From positions 1 through 40,657 of the forward strand of contig NZ_JAEK01000046.1 of assembly GCF_000518865.1 (NCBI RefSeq): DNA of 40,657 nucleotides, given 5' to 3'. Numbering within the stretch: the stretch's first letter is position 1; every line of letters begins with the position of its first letter. The notes beneath the pieces are model-generated. The model did no database searches and had not been told where the DNA came from. It was given only the letters and a program-made list of their open reading frames with translations. Both the position numbers and the translations under genes were made by a program. This document shows positions 24,350 to 33,051 of this stretch, piece after piece. The stretch comes from Bacillus sp. J37. Lineage in GTDB: Bacteria > Bacillota > Bacilli > Bacillales > Bacillaceae.

Positions 24350-26128
24350 TTACAAAGCAACTGTATGGTTCTCCATATCAGAATCCTGCAACTGTTGTTT
24401 TGCAAGCTTTTGGTATAATTCATGATGTTTAACTAATTGTTGATGTGTGCCAATACCCGTAATATTTCCGCCATCCAAAACAACAATTTGATCCGCGCCT
24501 ACCACAGTTGATAACCGATGTGCTATAACAAGTGTGGTTCTACCCTTCATTAAATGTTGAAGTGCCTTTTGAACAAGAAGTTCTGATGCGCTATCCAAGT
24601 TAGAAGTTGCCTCGTCTAATAAGAGAATCTTCGGATCACGTATTAATGCCCGGGCGATTGCAATTCGCTGCCTCTGTCCACCTGATAGCTTTATGCCCCG
24701 CTCACCGACCTCTGTATCAAATCCTTGTGGAAGCCGGGAAATAAATTCAATTGCATTTGCGAGTTCTGCCGCTGCTTCAATTTCCTTTTCTGACACATTT
24801 CTTTCCATACCATACATAATATTATCGCGAATTGTCCCTGACATGAGCGGGCTTTCCTGAGATACATAACTAAATTGACTACGCCATGACTTCAAATTAA
24901 ATTGTTTAATAGTTGTATCTCCAAGTAAGATTTCACCTGTATTTGGTACATAAAATCTTTCAATTAAGGCAAATAAGGTCGTTTTTCCACTACCACTCGG
25001 ACCGACAAATGCTGTTGTTTTTCCAGTGGGAATGGATAATGTCATTTGCCTCAGTATAGAGTCACCTTGTTTATAACTGAAGGAAACATCTTTGAAATGA
25101 ATATCTTGAGAGGAGTTTTGGACTACTAGGTTATCTTCACTTGTTTCCTTGTCAAGCGACAGGATGAGTTGAATTCGTTCCGCTCCTCCCATCGCCTTCT
25201 GAAATGCTGTAAAAAAACCAGCCATCTGACTAAAGGGAACAACAATTTGAAACACGTAAATAATAATCGCGACAAGAGAACCTGCAGATAAAGCACCAGA
25301 TGCTACGCGAACACCGCCATACCCAATTAATAGAACCAGTACGAGCATCATAGTAAATGACATTAAAGGAGAAATAATCGCAAGTATCCGCGCCTCCTTA
25401 AGACCATATTGAAATAATTGGTCTATTCGTTCATCTCCTTTTGTTTTTTCCGTTTTCTCAGCATGAAATGCTTTTACAAGCCGGATATCAGACAAAACCC
25501 TCCCTAAATTTGCAGAAAAACCTGCCATTTCATCTTGAGTTAGCTTTGATACTTTATACATTTTTTGTCCAAGTGGCATGATAATTGCGATGGATATCGG
25601 TACAGCGATGAGCATAATCAATGTCATTTTCCAATCAATAATAAGCAGAATAATAATCGAGCCGATAATGGTAATTAACCCGGATATAAACGTAATCAAG
25701 TGCTGAGTAATGAGCGTTTTGATCGTATTCGTATCCTGTGTAATTCTGCTCATCGTATCACCCGACTCTTGTTGATCAAAATAAGGGATGGGGGAATGAA
25801 GAACATGATTCCAAAGTCTTTTTCTAATTGAAGCTACAATTGATTCCCCTAAATAGGTCATAAAATAATAGGATAGACCTGATGAGACAGTTTGTAAAAT
25901 AAATGCAAACAGTAATAAAAAGATAATGGACAATTCTAGAGTAGATTGGGAAAGCTGATCAACCAATGACTTTGTAAATAGAGGAACAATTAGTCCTGCT
26001 CCTGTCTCAAGCAGGCTTAGAATAGCTGCCACACAAAAAATTTTTACAGGTGGCTTGGATTTTTTAATTAAGGACCAGAAAGCTCGAATGTGATCTGCTT
26101 TAGGAGTACTCTTTTGCTCCATCTCCAC
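24350..26128 (-). CDS. bmrA: ABC multidrug exporter half-transporter (BmrA-like)
   Basis: The 592 residues are a type-I exporter half-unit: six membrane helices (about 30-320) and a nucleotide-binding domain with Walker A GPSGSGKTT, Q-loop YVSQESPLMSG, signature LSGGQRQRIAIARA, Walker B ILLLDEATSNLD and the switch histidine in IAHRLST. The stretches YVSQESPLMSGTIR and DTEVGERGI are, from recall, nearly the same in B. subtilis BmrA (YvcC), so it should homodimerise and export amphipathic drugs or lipid-like compounds. It is translated after, and overlaps by up to 29 bases, a MerR-family regulator, which implies drug-inducible control. The start is GTG 26128 or ATG 26122. Confidence 0.9.
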   Translation of the reverse strand: MEMEQKSTPKADHIRAFWSLIKKSKPPVKIFCVAAILSLLETGAGLIVPLFTKSLVDQLSQSTLELSIIFLLLFAFILQTVSSGLSYYFMTYLGESIVASIRKRLWNHVLHSPIPYFDQQESGDTMSRITQDTNTIKTLITQHLITFISGLITIIGSIIILLIIDWKMTLIMLIAVPISIAIIMPLGQKMYKVSKLTQDEMAGFSANLGRVLSDIRLVKAFHAEKTEKTKGDERIDQLFQYGLKEARILAIISPLMSFTMMLVLVLLIGYGGVRVASGALSAGSLVAIIIYVFQIVVPFSQMAGFFTAFQKAMGGAERIQLILSLDKETSEDNLVVQNSSQDIHFKDVSFSYKQGDSILRQMTLSIPTGKTTAFVGPSGSGKTTLFALIERFYVPNTGEILLGDTTIKQFNLKSWRSQFSYVSQESPLMSGTIRDNIMYGMERNVSEKEIEAAAELANAIEFISRLPQGFDTEVGERGIKLSGGQRQRIAIARALIRDPKILLLDEATSNLDSASELLVQKALQHLMKGRTTLVIAHRLSTVVGADQIVVLDGGNITGIGTHQQLVKHHELYQKLAKQQLQDSDMENHTVAL

Positions 26129-26879
26129 CGTTCAGATTCACTCCTTTCCTTTTTAAATAGGCTTTTAAGGCACTCGCTATCCAATCCTCCTCATCGCTAG
26201 AGAAAGGGGAATGGAAAAGCCATGTATCATCCTCTACTTCTTTATCAGCAATCTCTTGAACAAAAGCAAGGTCATCTCCCGTTAAATCTTTTACAAGAGC
26301 CATCATCTCTCCAATGAGTTCTTGAACACGATCATCTTCCGGAGCAAGGTCACTTAATTTTTTAAATTCAGTTGATATTTCGACCCATTTCTTCTCCATT
26401 TCCAATTGCTTGCTCTCAGGAACATCATAAATTACTTCAACAAGCTCTTCATCAATATACCCCTTTAACCATTCCTTTTGCTCATGTTCCATTTGAATGG
26501 TATTAATAAGCGTAATAAATACAGAAGGCTCTATTTCCTTACGATCTTCTACAATATGAAGAGCACGATCCAATGCCTTTATCACATTTTCAATATGTTT
26601 TTTCTTTTTGATCATTTCTTTTCTTTGAAAGGAAAGAGTGTCCTTTAAGTCCCATGTTTCTTTTTGGAAAAACTCCTTAATTTGTTCCAAAGAATATCCT
26701 AAAAATTTTAATGTCAGGATTCTTTGTAAAATAACGAAATCATGATTTGTATAAAAGCGTCTGCCCTTTTCTGTTACATAAGAAGGCTTTAGTAGACCTA
26801 ATTCATCATAATAGTGTAAAGTTCTGATCGTTGTAGCTGTTTTCTTGGAAAACTCACCTATTGAGTATCTCTCTTTCAT
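26100..26879 (-). CDS. MerR-family regulator with C-terminal effector domain
   Basis: The 259 residues open with a MerR winged helix-turn-helix, YSIGEFSKKTATTIRTLHYYDELGLLKP, and a wing GRRFYTNHDFVILQRI, then a dimerisation coiled coil (about 80-120). The remaining 130 residues are acidic and helical, like the TipAS-type antibiotic-binding domain of TipA-like regulators, which binds the inducing drug. The gene directly precedes and overlaps a BmrA-like exporter gene, so the probable role is to activate both when a toxic compound is present. Its own promoter has the 19-base spacer typical of MerR targets. GGAGGG precedes the ATG. Effector identity is unknown. Confidence 0.9.
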   Translation of the reverse strand: MKERYSIGEFSKKTATTIRTLHYYDELGLLKPSYVTEKGRRFYTNHDFVILQRILTLKFLGYSLEQIKEFFQKETWDLKDTLSFQRKEMIKKKKHIENVIKALDRALHIVEDRKEIEPSVFITLINTIQMEHEQKEWLKGYIDEELVEVIYDVPESKQLEMEKKWVEISTEFKKLSDLAPEDDRVQELIGEMMALVKDLTGDDLAFVQEIADKEVEDDTWLFHSPFSSDEEDWIASALKAYLKRKGVNLNGGDGAKEYS

Positions 26880-26895
26880 GAATGATCCCTCCGTT

Positions 26896-26941
26896 TAAGG
26901 TTCTATCACTATCATAAAACCTTACCTAACGTGAGAAGCAA
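26896..26941 (-). promoter_or_regulatory. MerR-type promoter with 19-base spacer
   Basis: On the minus strand TTGCTT (26941-26936) and TATGAT (26916-26911) are separated by 19 bases, the hallmark of MerR-activated promoters. The spacer holds an imperfect dyad CTCAC-N5-GTAAG. A second, perfect dyad TAAGGTT (26896-26902) / AACCTTA (26918-26924) straddles the -10. Confidence 0.6.
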
Positions 26942-27039
26942 GTGGAAATGTAATATCTTGATAAAATTTTCATTTAACAAAATGGTGTGAGGACTATCGA
27001 AGGCTACATGAAGTAAAAAATGGAACACAAGTTATCTTT

Positions 27040-27069
27040 TAAAAAGACCACTTCCATAATGGAGTGGCC
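27040..27069 (-). terminator. Terminator of the nik operon
   Basis: GCCACTCCAT and ATGGAAGTGGTC on the minus strand form a stem with one bulge (27046-27069), followed by TCTTTTTAAAAG. It lies about 40 bases after the nikE stop codon. Confidence 0.7.
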
Positions 27070-27108
27070 TAATCCAGAGTCTACATCACAATTAAAAAAT
27101 TTCATTGC

Positions 27109-27927
27109 CTATATAATTTCACTTTTTGAAATTGAACGGAAGCGTGGGTGTTCAGCAAGAATTGATTCCCTCATTTGTAATACGATGGGATTTTTCGAGT
27201 AAAAAAACTGATCTTTAGAATCATAAAGCTCAATTAACTCTCCTTTTTCTAAAACACCCAATTGATCTGAGATTGTAAAAGCTGCCTTGATATCATGGGT
27301 AATAAATAAATAAGATAATCCAAAATCTTCCTTTAGTTCTTTTAACAATTCTAAGATTAAGCTTTGTGTAACCATATCCAAGCTACTAACTGATTCATCC
27401 AGGACGATTAACTTTGGCTTAAGAGCGATTGCTCTGGCAATATTAATCCTTTGTAATTGACCACCGCTAAATTGATGTGGGTATTTTTTCATATCCCTTT
27501 CACTTAGGCCAACTCTTTCCATTAACTCTCCAACTCTTCTCTTTCGCTCTCCTATGGTCAGCTTTTCATAATTCTCTAACGGCTCGCTTATTATTCGTTC
27601 AGCTGTCATTCGGGGATTGACTGAGGAATAGGAATCTTGAAAAACAACTTGAAGATCTCGACGTAGTTTTTGACGAGTAAGCTTATCCATTTTATAAATA
27701 TCATGCCCTTGAAACAACACCTGACCTTGCTCTGGACGTTGCATGCCAAGTATTACTTTTCCTAACGTACTTTTCCCCGCACCACTTGTACCAAGTAATC
27801 CTAAACATGATCCTTCTTCAATAGAAAAGGAAATATCAACAAGCGCTTTTTTTGATGTTTCTTTCCATTTTAAAAAACTGTTAGAATGATAGCTATGATT
27901 TACTTGCTTTACATCTAATAAGCTCAT
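27109..27927 (-). CDS. nikE: Nickel/peptide-type ABC importer ATPase 2 (NikE/OppF-like)
   Basis: A 272-residue ATPase of the oligopeptide/nickel importer class, with Walker A GTSGAGKST, signature FSGGQLQRINIARAI, Walker B LIVLDESVSSLD and the switch THD. The sequence QVVFQDSYSSVNPRM is the typical Q-loop of the second (F-type) ATPase of such transporters, which forms a heterodimer with the D-type ATPase encoded just upstream. It energises uptake through the two permeases. It is the last gene of a five-gene operon, starts 24 bases after nikD with AAGGAGGGATAACA, and is followed by a terminator. Confidence 0.88.
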   Translation of the reverse strand: MSLLDVKQVNHSYHSNSFLKWKETSKKALVDISFSIEEGSCLGLLGTSGAGKSTLGKVILGMQRPEQGQVLFQGHDIYKMDKLTRQKLRRDLQVVFQDSYSSVNPRMTAERIISEPLENYEKLTIGERKRRVGELMERVGLSERDMKKYPHQFSGGQLQRINIARAIALKPKLIVLDESVSSLDMVTQSLILELLKELKEDFGLSYLFITHDIKAAFTISDQLGVLEKGELIELYDSKDQFFYSKNPIVLQMRESILAEHPRFRSISKSEII

Positions 27928-27951
27928 TGTTATCCCTCCTTGAATTCGTAA

Positions 27952-28782
27952 TCACACCATATAGGTATAAGGATGCTTTTGTAAGTATAAGGTTGGCCTT
28001 GTTCTTAACAGCTTTTTTGTATATTCATGCTGTGGGTTATCAAATAATTCAATCACATTGGCACTCTCTACTATTCTTCCATGCTTCATTACAATTACAT
28101 CATCTGCCATTTCAGAAATAACTCCAAGGTCATGAGAAATGAGTAAAATAGATGTTCCATATTCAGATCGAATTTTATCTAATAGCCGAAGGACGATTAA
28201 TTGGTTATGAGGATCGAGTGCTGTAGTTGGCTCATCAGCAATAATAAGGGAAGGATGTAAGCACGCAGCCATAGCAATCATCACTCTTTGGAGCATCCCG
28301 CCACTCAATTGGAAAGGATAACTTTTTAATAATCTATCAGGATCAGGCAAATTGACTCGCTTCATCACATCAATAACAAGCTCCTTAGCCTGCTTTTTCT
28401 TTAATGAGGTGTGAGTTTGAATCGTTTCAACAAACTGTTGGCCAATTGTAAAAACGGGGGTAAAAGAATTCATCGGATTTTGCATTATAAAGGCAATATC
28501 CTTCCCTCGTATTTTTTGCATTTCTTTATTACCTAATCCATTCAATTCCTTACCCTGCAGTGTAATACTTCCTTCGATATTCATATTTTTTCTATCGTGC
28601 AACTGTAAAATTGACATGCTAGTAACGGTTTTTCCACTACCACTTTCCCCAACAAGACCAAGAATATGTCCTCTTTTCATTTCGAAATTTATATCTTGAA
28701 CAAGTGTTACTACACCATCCGCGGTTCTTACTTTTACATGCAAGTCTTTTACATGCAGAATATCTGAATTATTTATCTCCAT
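27952..28782 (-). CDS. nikD: Nickel/peptide-type ABC importer ATPase 1 (NikD/OppD-like)
   Basis: A 276-residue ATPase with Walker [10 protein letters not shown]-loop [17 protein letters not shown], signature [14 protein letters not shown], Walker [13 protein letters not shown] and switch SHD. The [11 protein letters not shown] region and the GML signature are typical of NikD-type proteins as opposed to OppD. The C-terminus after [16 protein letters not shown] is short and lacks the cysteine-rich tail that marks OppD-like ATPases binding an iron-sulfur cluster. It sits in the cytoplasm at the permease dimer. ATG follows AAGGATTGTTGAATA, 16 bases past nikC. Confidence 0.88.
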   Translation of the reverse strand: MEINNSDILHVKDLHVKVRTADGVVTLVQDINFEMKRGHILGLVGESGSGKTVTSMSILQLHDRKNMNIEGSITLQGKELNGLGNKEMQKIRGKDIAFIMQNPMNSFTPVFTIGQQFVETIQTHTSLKKKQAKELVIDVMKRVNLPDPDRLLKSYPFQLSGGMLQRVMIAMAACLHPSLIIADEPTTALDPHNQLIVLRLLDKIRSEYGTSILLISHDLGVISEMADDVIVMKHGRIVESANVIELFDNPQHEYTKKLLRTRPTLYLQKHPYTYMV

Positions 28783-28798
28783 TATTCAACAATCCTTT

Positions 28799-29632
28799 TT
28801 ACTGACGACGTTTAATTCCAAATCGTTCTGATAGGGCTTCTCCTAATAAGTTAAAGGTAACGACCACTAACAAGATCATTAAGCCCGGATAAATCATTAA
28901 GGTAGGATTCGTTCTTATATATGACTTCCCTTCATGAATCATTGCCCCCCACTCCGGTGTAGGTGGTTGCACACCTAGCCCCAGAAAGGACATAGAAGAT
29001 AAATCCATAATCGCCCATCCCATTTCCAATGTTCCCATTACAGCTATCGGTGGAAGTACATTTGGAATAATATGTTTCTTCATAATTGTCCATTGAGAAG
29101 AACCACTTATTTTGGCTGCAGCAATATAATTTTGTTCTTTAAGGCTTAAAACAATTCCTCGAATTACCCTTGCATAATAGACCCATTGGACGAGAATTAA
29201 TGCTAATACCACTTGTTTAAGACCCGCTCCCCAAATACCGACTAACCCAAGTACTAGTAAAAGACTTGGAAATGCCATCACACCATCGCCCAACCTCATC
29301 AATAACTGGTCCACCCAACCACCTTTGAACCCCGCAATGATCCCAACCACTAAACCGATACTTAATGAGGAAATAAATATCAATGTAGCAAACCCAAGCG
29401 AAATCCGAGCTCCATATAAAATACGGGATAACGTACATCGACCTAAATGATCTGTTCCTAAAGGGTAATTCAAAGAAGGCGGCTGAAGTTTATGAGCTAA
29501 ATTAACCGCGATGGGATCATTAGGTGCTAGCCAGGGAGCAAGGAGTGTGATAAAAAATAACACAAGCATGATAAGAGAACAAATAACAATCGTTTTTTTA
29601 CTTTTTAAATTATCCCGTAACTTCGCAATCAT
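28799..29632 (-). CDS. nikC: Nickel/peptide-type ABC importer permease (NikC-like)
   Basis: A 277-residue inner-membrane permease of the binding-protein-dependent class. An N-terminal helix (about 15-35) precedes the NDPIAVNLAHKLQPPSLNYPLGTDHLGRC segment (a NikC/OppC hallmark, here LGTDHLGRC), then five core helices with the ATPase-coupling EAA loop YIAAAKISGSSQWTIMKKH. It forms the translocation pore with NikB. Start and NikB stop overlap (TAATGA), indicating coupled translation. It ends SERFGIKRRQ. Length is usual for the family. Confidence 0.9.
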   Translation of the reverse strand: MIAKLRDNLKSKKTIVICSLIMLVLFFITLLAPWLAPNDPIAVNLAHKLQPPSLNYPLGTDHLGRCTLSRILYGARISLGFATLIFISSLSIGLVVGIIAGFKGGWVDQLLMRLGDGVMAFPSLLLVLGLVGIWGAGLKQVVLALILVQWVYYARVIRGIVLSLKEQNYIAAAKISGSSQWTIMKKHIIPNVLPPIAVMGTLEMGWAIMDLSSMSFLGLGVQPPTPEWGAMIHEGKSYIRTNPTLMIYPGLMILLVVVTFNLLGEALSERFGIKRRQ

Positions 29633-30573
29633 TAGTGTTGCCTTCCTTTTCTTGAAATACGTGGGTCAATATACATTTGGATAATATCTACAACCAAATT
29701 ACTTATTAAGAATAACCCGGCTGCCAATAGCACATAACATTGAATAACAGGTACATCACGATTAAATGTAGCCTCAATGAAATAACGGCCAAATCCCGGC
29801 CAGGAAAAGACTGCCTCTACAATAATTGCTCCAGTCATTAGTTTACCTATATTCATTCCAAGTCCTGTAATCATAGGAGAAATAGCCATTCTTAACACAT
29901 GCTTTCCCATTATTCCTCTTTCATGAATTCCTCTCGTCCGTGCAAAAAGCACATATGGTTCTTGTAAGTTTTCAAGAACACTTGCGCGTAACAGCCGGGT
30001 ATATAAAGCAATTAAAGGTAATGCCAACGTGATGGAAGGTAAAATCAAATGTTTCCATGTTCCGATCCCTTCAACTGGAAAAAGATCAAGTTTTACAGAA
30101 AAGAAAAAAATCAATAAATATCCAAGCCAAAAAGAAGGGATGGAAGCCCCTAAAAATGAGAGGAACCGACTGAAATGGTCGATTCCACTGTTCTTTTTGA
30201 TACCCGCTAAAAATCCAAGAGGAACACTAACTAAGATTGCGATGATGATGCTGCCTATAGTTAATTGAATGGTCGCTGGCATTCGGGAAGAAACCTCTTC
30301 CCATACGGGTTTATTTGATACAAAAGAGGTTCCAAAATCAAGTTGGCTAATCTTTACAATGGAGTTCATATATTGAACTAGTAGAGGTCGATCTAAGCCA
30401 AACTCATGTCTTTTTTGGGCAAGTATTTCTTCTGTTGGTTGGATATGTGCAGCAGTTAAGTATGCTTCAGCGGGATCCACCGGTGATAAGTGAATCATAC
30501 CAAATGTTAATAAAGTAGCTAAAAGGAATATAGGAATGATTGTTATAATTCTTTTCAGGATATAAGTGCCCAT
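29632..30573 (-). CDS. nikB: Nickel/peptide-type ABC importer permease (NikB-like)
   Basis: A 313-residue permease with six membrane helices. The N-terminus MGTYILKRIITIIPIFLLAT and PVDPAEAYLTAAHIQPTEEIL are typical of NikB. The sequence FGLDRPLLVQY followed by LDFGTSFVSNKPVWEEVSSRMPAT is the periplasmic-side loop common to NikB/DppB, and FARTRGIHERGIMGKHVLR is the EAA coupling loop. It pairs with NikC. The ATG follows TTAGGAGATTTATT, 17 bases after nikA. Whether the cargo is free nickel, a nickel-histidine complex or a metallophore chelate is not decided by the permease. Confidence 0.9.
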   Translation of the reverse strand: MGTYILKRIITIIPIFLLATLLTFGMIHLSPVDPAEAYLTAAHIQPTEEILAQKRHEFGLDRPLLVQYMNSIVKISQLDFGTSFVSNKPVWEEVSSRMPATIQLTIGSIIIAILVSVPLGFLAGIKKNSGIDHFSRFLSFLGASIPSFWLGYLLIFFFSVKLDLFPVEGIGTWKHLILPSITLALPLIALYTRLLRASVLENLQEPYVLFARTRGIHERGIMGKHVLRMAISPMITGLGMNIGKLMTGAIIVEAVFSWPGFGRYFIEATFNRDVPVIQCYVLLAAGLFLISNLVVDIIQMYIDPRISRKGRQH

Positions 30574-30590
30574 AATAAATCTCCTAACGC

Positions 30591-32219
30591 TTACTTCTCG
30601 ATACTAATACCTGTGAATGGATGCTCATCTCGATTAGCAGGGAATGTGAAATTAGAAACATTCTTTTGATAGATTGCTACTTGCTTAATATAAGAGATTG
30701 GTACGATTGCCCCTTGTTCTTGTAGTGAACCCAATATTTCTGTGTAAAGGTTTTGACGCTCATTTTCATCGACGGTTTGTTGAACTTCAGCTATTTGGGT
30801 CAGTAACTCCGCTTTATTCGGATAAGCCGAAATAGATTCCCTAAATCCGAACCCCTCTGTTGCAACGATATTTACAAAAGTATGTGGATCATATGGAGCG
30901 CCATAATTGCTAAAGAAATTCATATCAAACTCATTCGCTTTAAATCTTTCTACTTGAGTCGTGAGCTCTACTCCGTCAATATTTAATTTTACACCTATAC
31001 CCGCCCACTCAGATTGTAATGTTTCTGCCATTGTTTTTTGAATTGATTCAGCCGAGTTATACATTAATTCAATTTCAAGTGGTTGCCCATCTTTTTCACG
31101 AATATCTTTTCCTTTAGGTAACTTCCAGCCTGCTTCATCTAATAATTGTTTCGCTTTTTCACTATCATAATTAACCGTGGTTGCCCTGACATTTGAAGTG
31201 TAAGGGAAGTTAGGAGGTAAAATATAGTCAGCCTTCTCTTCTAATCCAGATGTCACTCCCTCGACCATTGCTTCTTTATTAAACCCATAATGCAATGCTT
31301 GACGAACACGTATATCGGATAGTTGTTCCTTGTTCGTATTCATAACTAATTGTCTGGTAGCAATTGGTTCAGAAATACTAGTTTCATAGGAACCTGTAGA
31401 TTCTAGTTGTTTAAAGGAATCTAGGCTGATTACACCCTCACCATAGACAAGATCTAACTCGCCTTTTTCAAAAGCAAGTACGCGTGTTTCAGCATCCGGA
31501 ATGACTTTTACTTTAATCTTCTCTTCGCTTGGTAGTTCACCCCAATAATTTTCATTACGTTTAAAAATAGCATATTCATCTACTTTATATTCATCCAATA
31601 CCCATGGTCCTGTACCGACAGGTGTTGTTATTCCCTTAGATGTGTCTCCATCTTCAGGGAAACCTGCTTCTCCTAGAAATCGAACTGGCCGAACAACAGC
31701 TAACTCCTGAATAGTAGGATAATAAGGTTCTGTTAATATTAATTTAAATGTAAACTCATCTACTACCTCTGTTTGAGCAACCTTCGGAATAAATCCTAAC
31801 CAACTGTGTAAATCTATATTATTTAAAATAGCATCAAAGTTCTTTTTCACAACTTGAGCATTAAAAACTGTACCATCAGAAAACTTCACATTTTTACGCA
31901 AGTTAAAAATATATTCTCTTCCATCATCAGAAATTTCCCACGATTCAGCCAAATGAGGCTTTAACTCACCATCTTCCTGATAACTAACTAATGGTTCAAA
32001 TACCATAGATTGAGCAAATAATTGAGATGGATTATAAAGGTGCGGATTTAAATCACCAATATCTCTCGGCCAAGCAAAAGTAAGCATATTTTTACTTTCA
32101 TTTGAAGAATCTCCTGAATTATCTATTGATTCACTTGAACATCCTAGTAAAGATAGGGATAGAATAAGCACTATTACAAAAGTAAATAAAGATTGTTTTT
32201 TATTTAATATGTTTGACAT
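30591..32219 (-). CDS. nikA: Metal(-chelate) binding lipoprotein of ABC importer (NikA/CntA-like)
   Basis: A 542-residue cluster C solute-binding protein. The signal LILSLSLLGC ends at lipobox Cys27, so it is a lipoprotein. The mature part reads LTFAWPRDIGDLNPHLYNPSQLFAQ, MVFEPLV, VGTGPWVLDEYKVDEYAIFKRNENYWGE and FFSNYGAPYDPHTF (quoted in short pieces), closely following E. coli NikA (recalled AWPVNVGPLNPHLY, RNENYWGE, WGAPYDPHAF). It captures a nickel or other metal complex for NikBCDE. The Fur-like box on the promoter suggests iron-linked control, so a metallophore-metal or iron chelate is a real alternative to nickel. No metallophore synthesis gene is in the window. ATG follows AAAGGAGCAAGTTA. 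Confidence 0.9.
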   Translation of the reverse strand: MSNILNKKQSLFTFVIVLILSLSLLGCSSESIDNSGDSSNESKNMLTFAWPRDIGDLNPHLYNPSQLFAQSMVFEPLVSYQEDGELKPHLAESWEISDDGREYIFNLRKNVKFSDGTVFNAQVVKKNFDAILNNIDLHSWLGFIPKVAQTEVVDEFTFKLILTEPYYPTIQELAVVRPVRFLGEAGFPEDGDTSKGITTPVGTGPWVLDEYKVDEYAIFKRNENYWGELPSEEKIKVKVIPDAETRVLAFEKGELDLVYGEGVISLDSFKQLESTGSYETSISEPIATRQLVMNTNKEQLSDIRVRQALHYGFNKEAMVEGVTSGLEEKADYILPPNFPYTSNVRATTVNYDSEKAKQLLDEAGWKLPKGKDIREKDGQPLEIELMYNSAESIQKTMAETLQSEWAGIGVKLNIDGVELTTQVERFKANEFDMNFFSNYGAPYDPHTFVNIVATEGFGFRESISAYPNKAELLTQIAEVQQTVDENERQNLYTEILGSLQEQGAIVPISYIKQVAIYQKNVSNFTFPANRDEHPFTGISIEK

Positions 32220-32235
32220 GTAACTTGCTCCTTTA

Positions 32236-32286
32236 ATTGATAATGAGAACTATTGTCAATATAAAGTCTAAACATGTTAATGTCAA
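32236..32286 (-). promoter_or_regulatory. nikA promoter with Fur-box-like dyad
   Basis: On the minus strand TTGACA (32286-32281) and TATATT (32263-32258) are exactly 17 bases apart. Directly downstream, GATAATGAGAACTATTGTC (32239-32257, plus strand) matches the classical 19-bp Fur box at 15 of 19 positions and sits within a longer dyad, 32236-32260. A repressor there would cover the transcription start. PerR or Zur boxes fit less well by eye. Confidence 0.7.
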
Positions 32287-32351
32287 TATTATTTCAAATT
32301 ATTCATTAAATTCACCAAACTATAGTTAATAACCATAAATCACCATTTATT

Positions 32352-32480
32352 CTATTCTGTAATTAACCCATAGGCAGAAATCCTCTTTATTCTGCGAGAG
32401 ACGAGCATTGAGACAATATAGGCTAAAATAATTGGTAGATGAATAATAAAACCGAACACTGAAACAACCCAATCTTTTAT
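32352..32480 (-). other. Open frame continuing in frame after the sipW stop (membrane-protein-like remnant)
   Basis: After the sipW TAA (32483-32481) the same frame stays open for 42 codons and encodes one hydrophobic segment (VFGFIIHLPIILAYIVSML) followed by a basic tail (VSRRIKRISAYGLITE). It has no plausible start with a ribosome site; only an internal GTG at 32456 or ATG at 32405. It reads like the end of a real membrane protein, so it may be a decayed gene end or an ancestral sipW extension. Low confidence that it is expressed. Confidence 0.25.
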
Positions 32481-32495
32481 TTAGATTGGGTTGTT
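32463..32495. terminator. Hairpin at the end of the tasA-sipW operon
   Basis: AACAACCCAATCT (32463-32475) and AGATTGGGTTGTT (32483-32495) form a perfect 13-bp stem with a 7-base loop. The sipW stop codon lies within it. The T-run is better on the plus strand; on the minus strand it is followed by TCAGTG, so termination of sipW may be partial. Confidence 0.6.
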
Positions 32496-33038
32496 TTTAT
32501 ATTTATCTTCTAAATGTCTCAACGTTTTCCGTATAGTCCATATAGAGTACCCTAGTAACAAAATACCAGGTATGATCATAAATAATATATTCCCATTAGG
32601 AGATTGAGCAAAATTTATGAAATAACCCAAAAGAGGAATCGTAAATCCATTGTACACTGCTTCAACATTTTCAGCTAAAACAGGGTTTGTATCTGGCGCA
32701 TTATTATGATCCCCCTTGGTCAAATATTGAATATGACTGTCTGTATGTGTAACTTCAACTATTCGGTGGGTAACAAGTCGATTTTCTTCTATAAAAGTAA
32801 TAACATCCCCTTTTTGGAGGTTTTCCCTTTCCTCTTCGTTAACTGACTTCACAGCAATAACTGATCCTGTTTGAATCCCTGGTTCCATTGACCCAGACAG
32901 TACTGTTTTTAATTGGTAGCCAAATACCGATGGTTCGCCATTCGTAAGTTTTGTGGAAAGCACGAGTCCCGCTACACTCACTAGTAAAAGCACCAATATA
33001 CACGTAACCATACGATTCACCCATTTTAAAAATTTCAT
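32481..33038 (-). CDS. sipW: Signal peptidase I, SipW (ER) type
   Basis: About 185 residues with an N-terminal membrane helix, then VLSGSMEPGIQTGSV carrying the nucleophilic serine, GDVITFIEENRLVTHRIVEV with histidine in place of the usual bacterial lysine base (the ER-type feature), YLTKGDHNNAPD, and a C-terminal membrane helix. SipW removes the signal peptides of TasA and TapA and is needed for biofilm amyloid. It is the last gene of the locus with two TasA paralogues. I take ATG 33038 as start (GGGAGATTGAG before it, giving MKFLKWVNRM); the frame is open to a codon at 33080 that has no better site. Confidence 0.92.
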   Translation of the reverse strand: MKFLKWVNRMVTCILVLLLVSVAGLVLSTKLTNGEPSVFGYQLKTVLSGSMEPGIQTGSVIAVKSVNEEERENLQKGDVITFIEENRLVTHRIVEVTHTDSHIQYLTKGDHNNAPDTNPVLAENVEAVYNGFTIPLLGYFINFAQSPNGNILFMIIPGILLLGYSIWTIRKTLRHLEDKYKNNPI

Positions 33039-33051
33039 CTCAATCTCCCTC

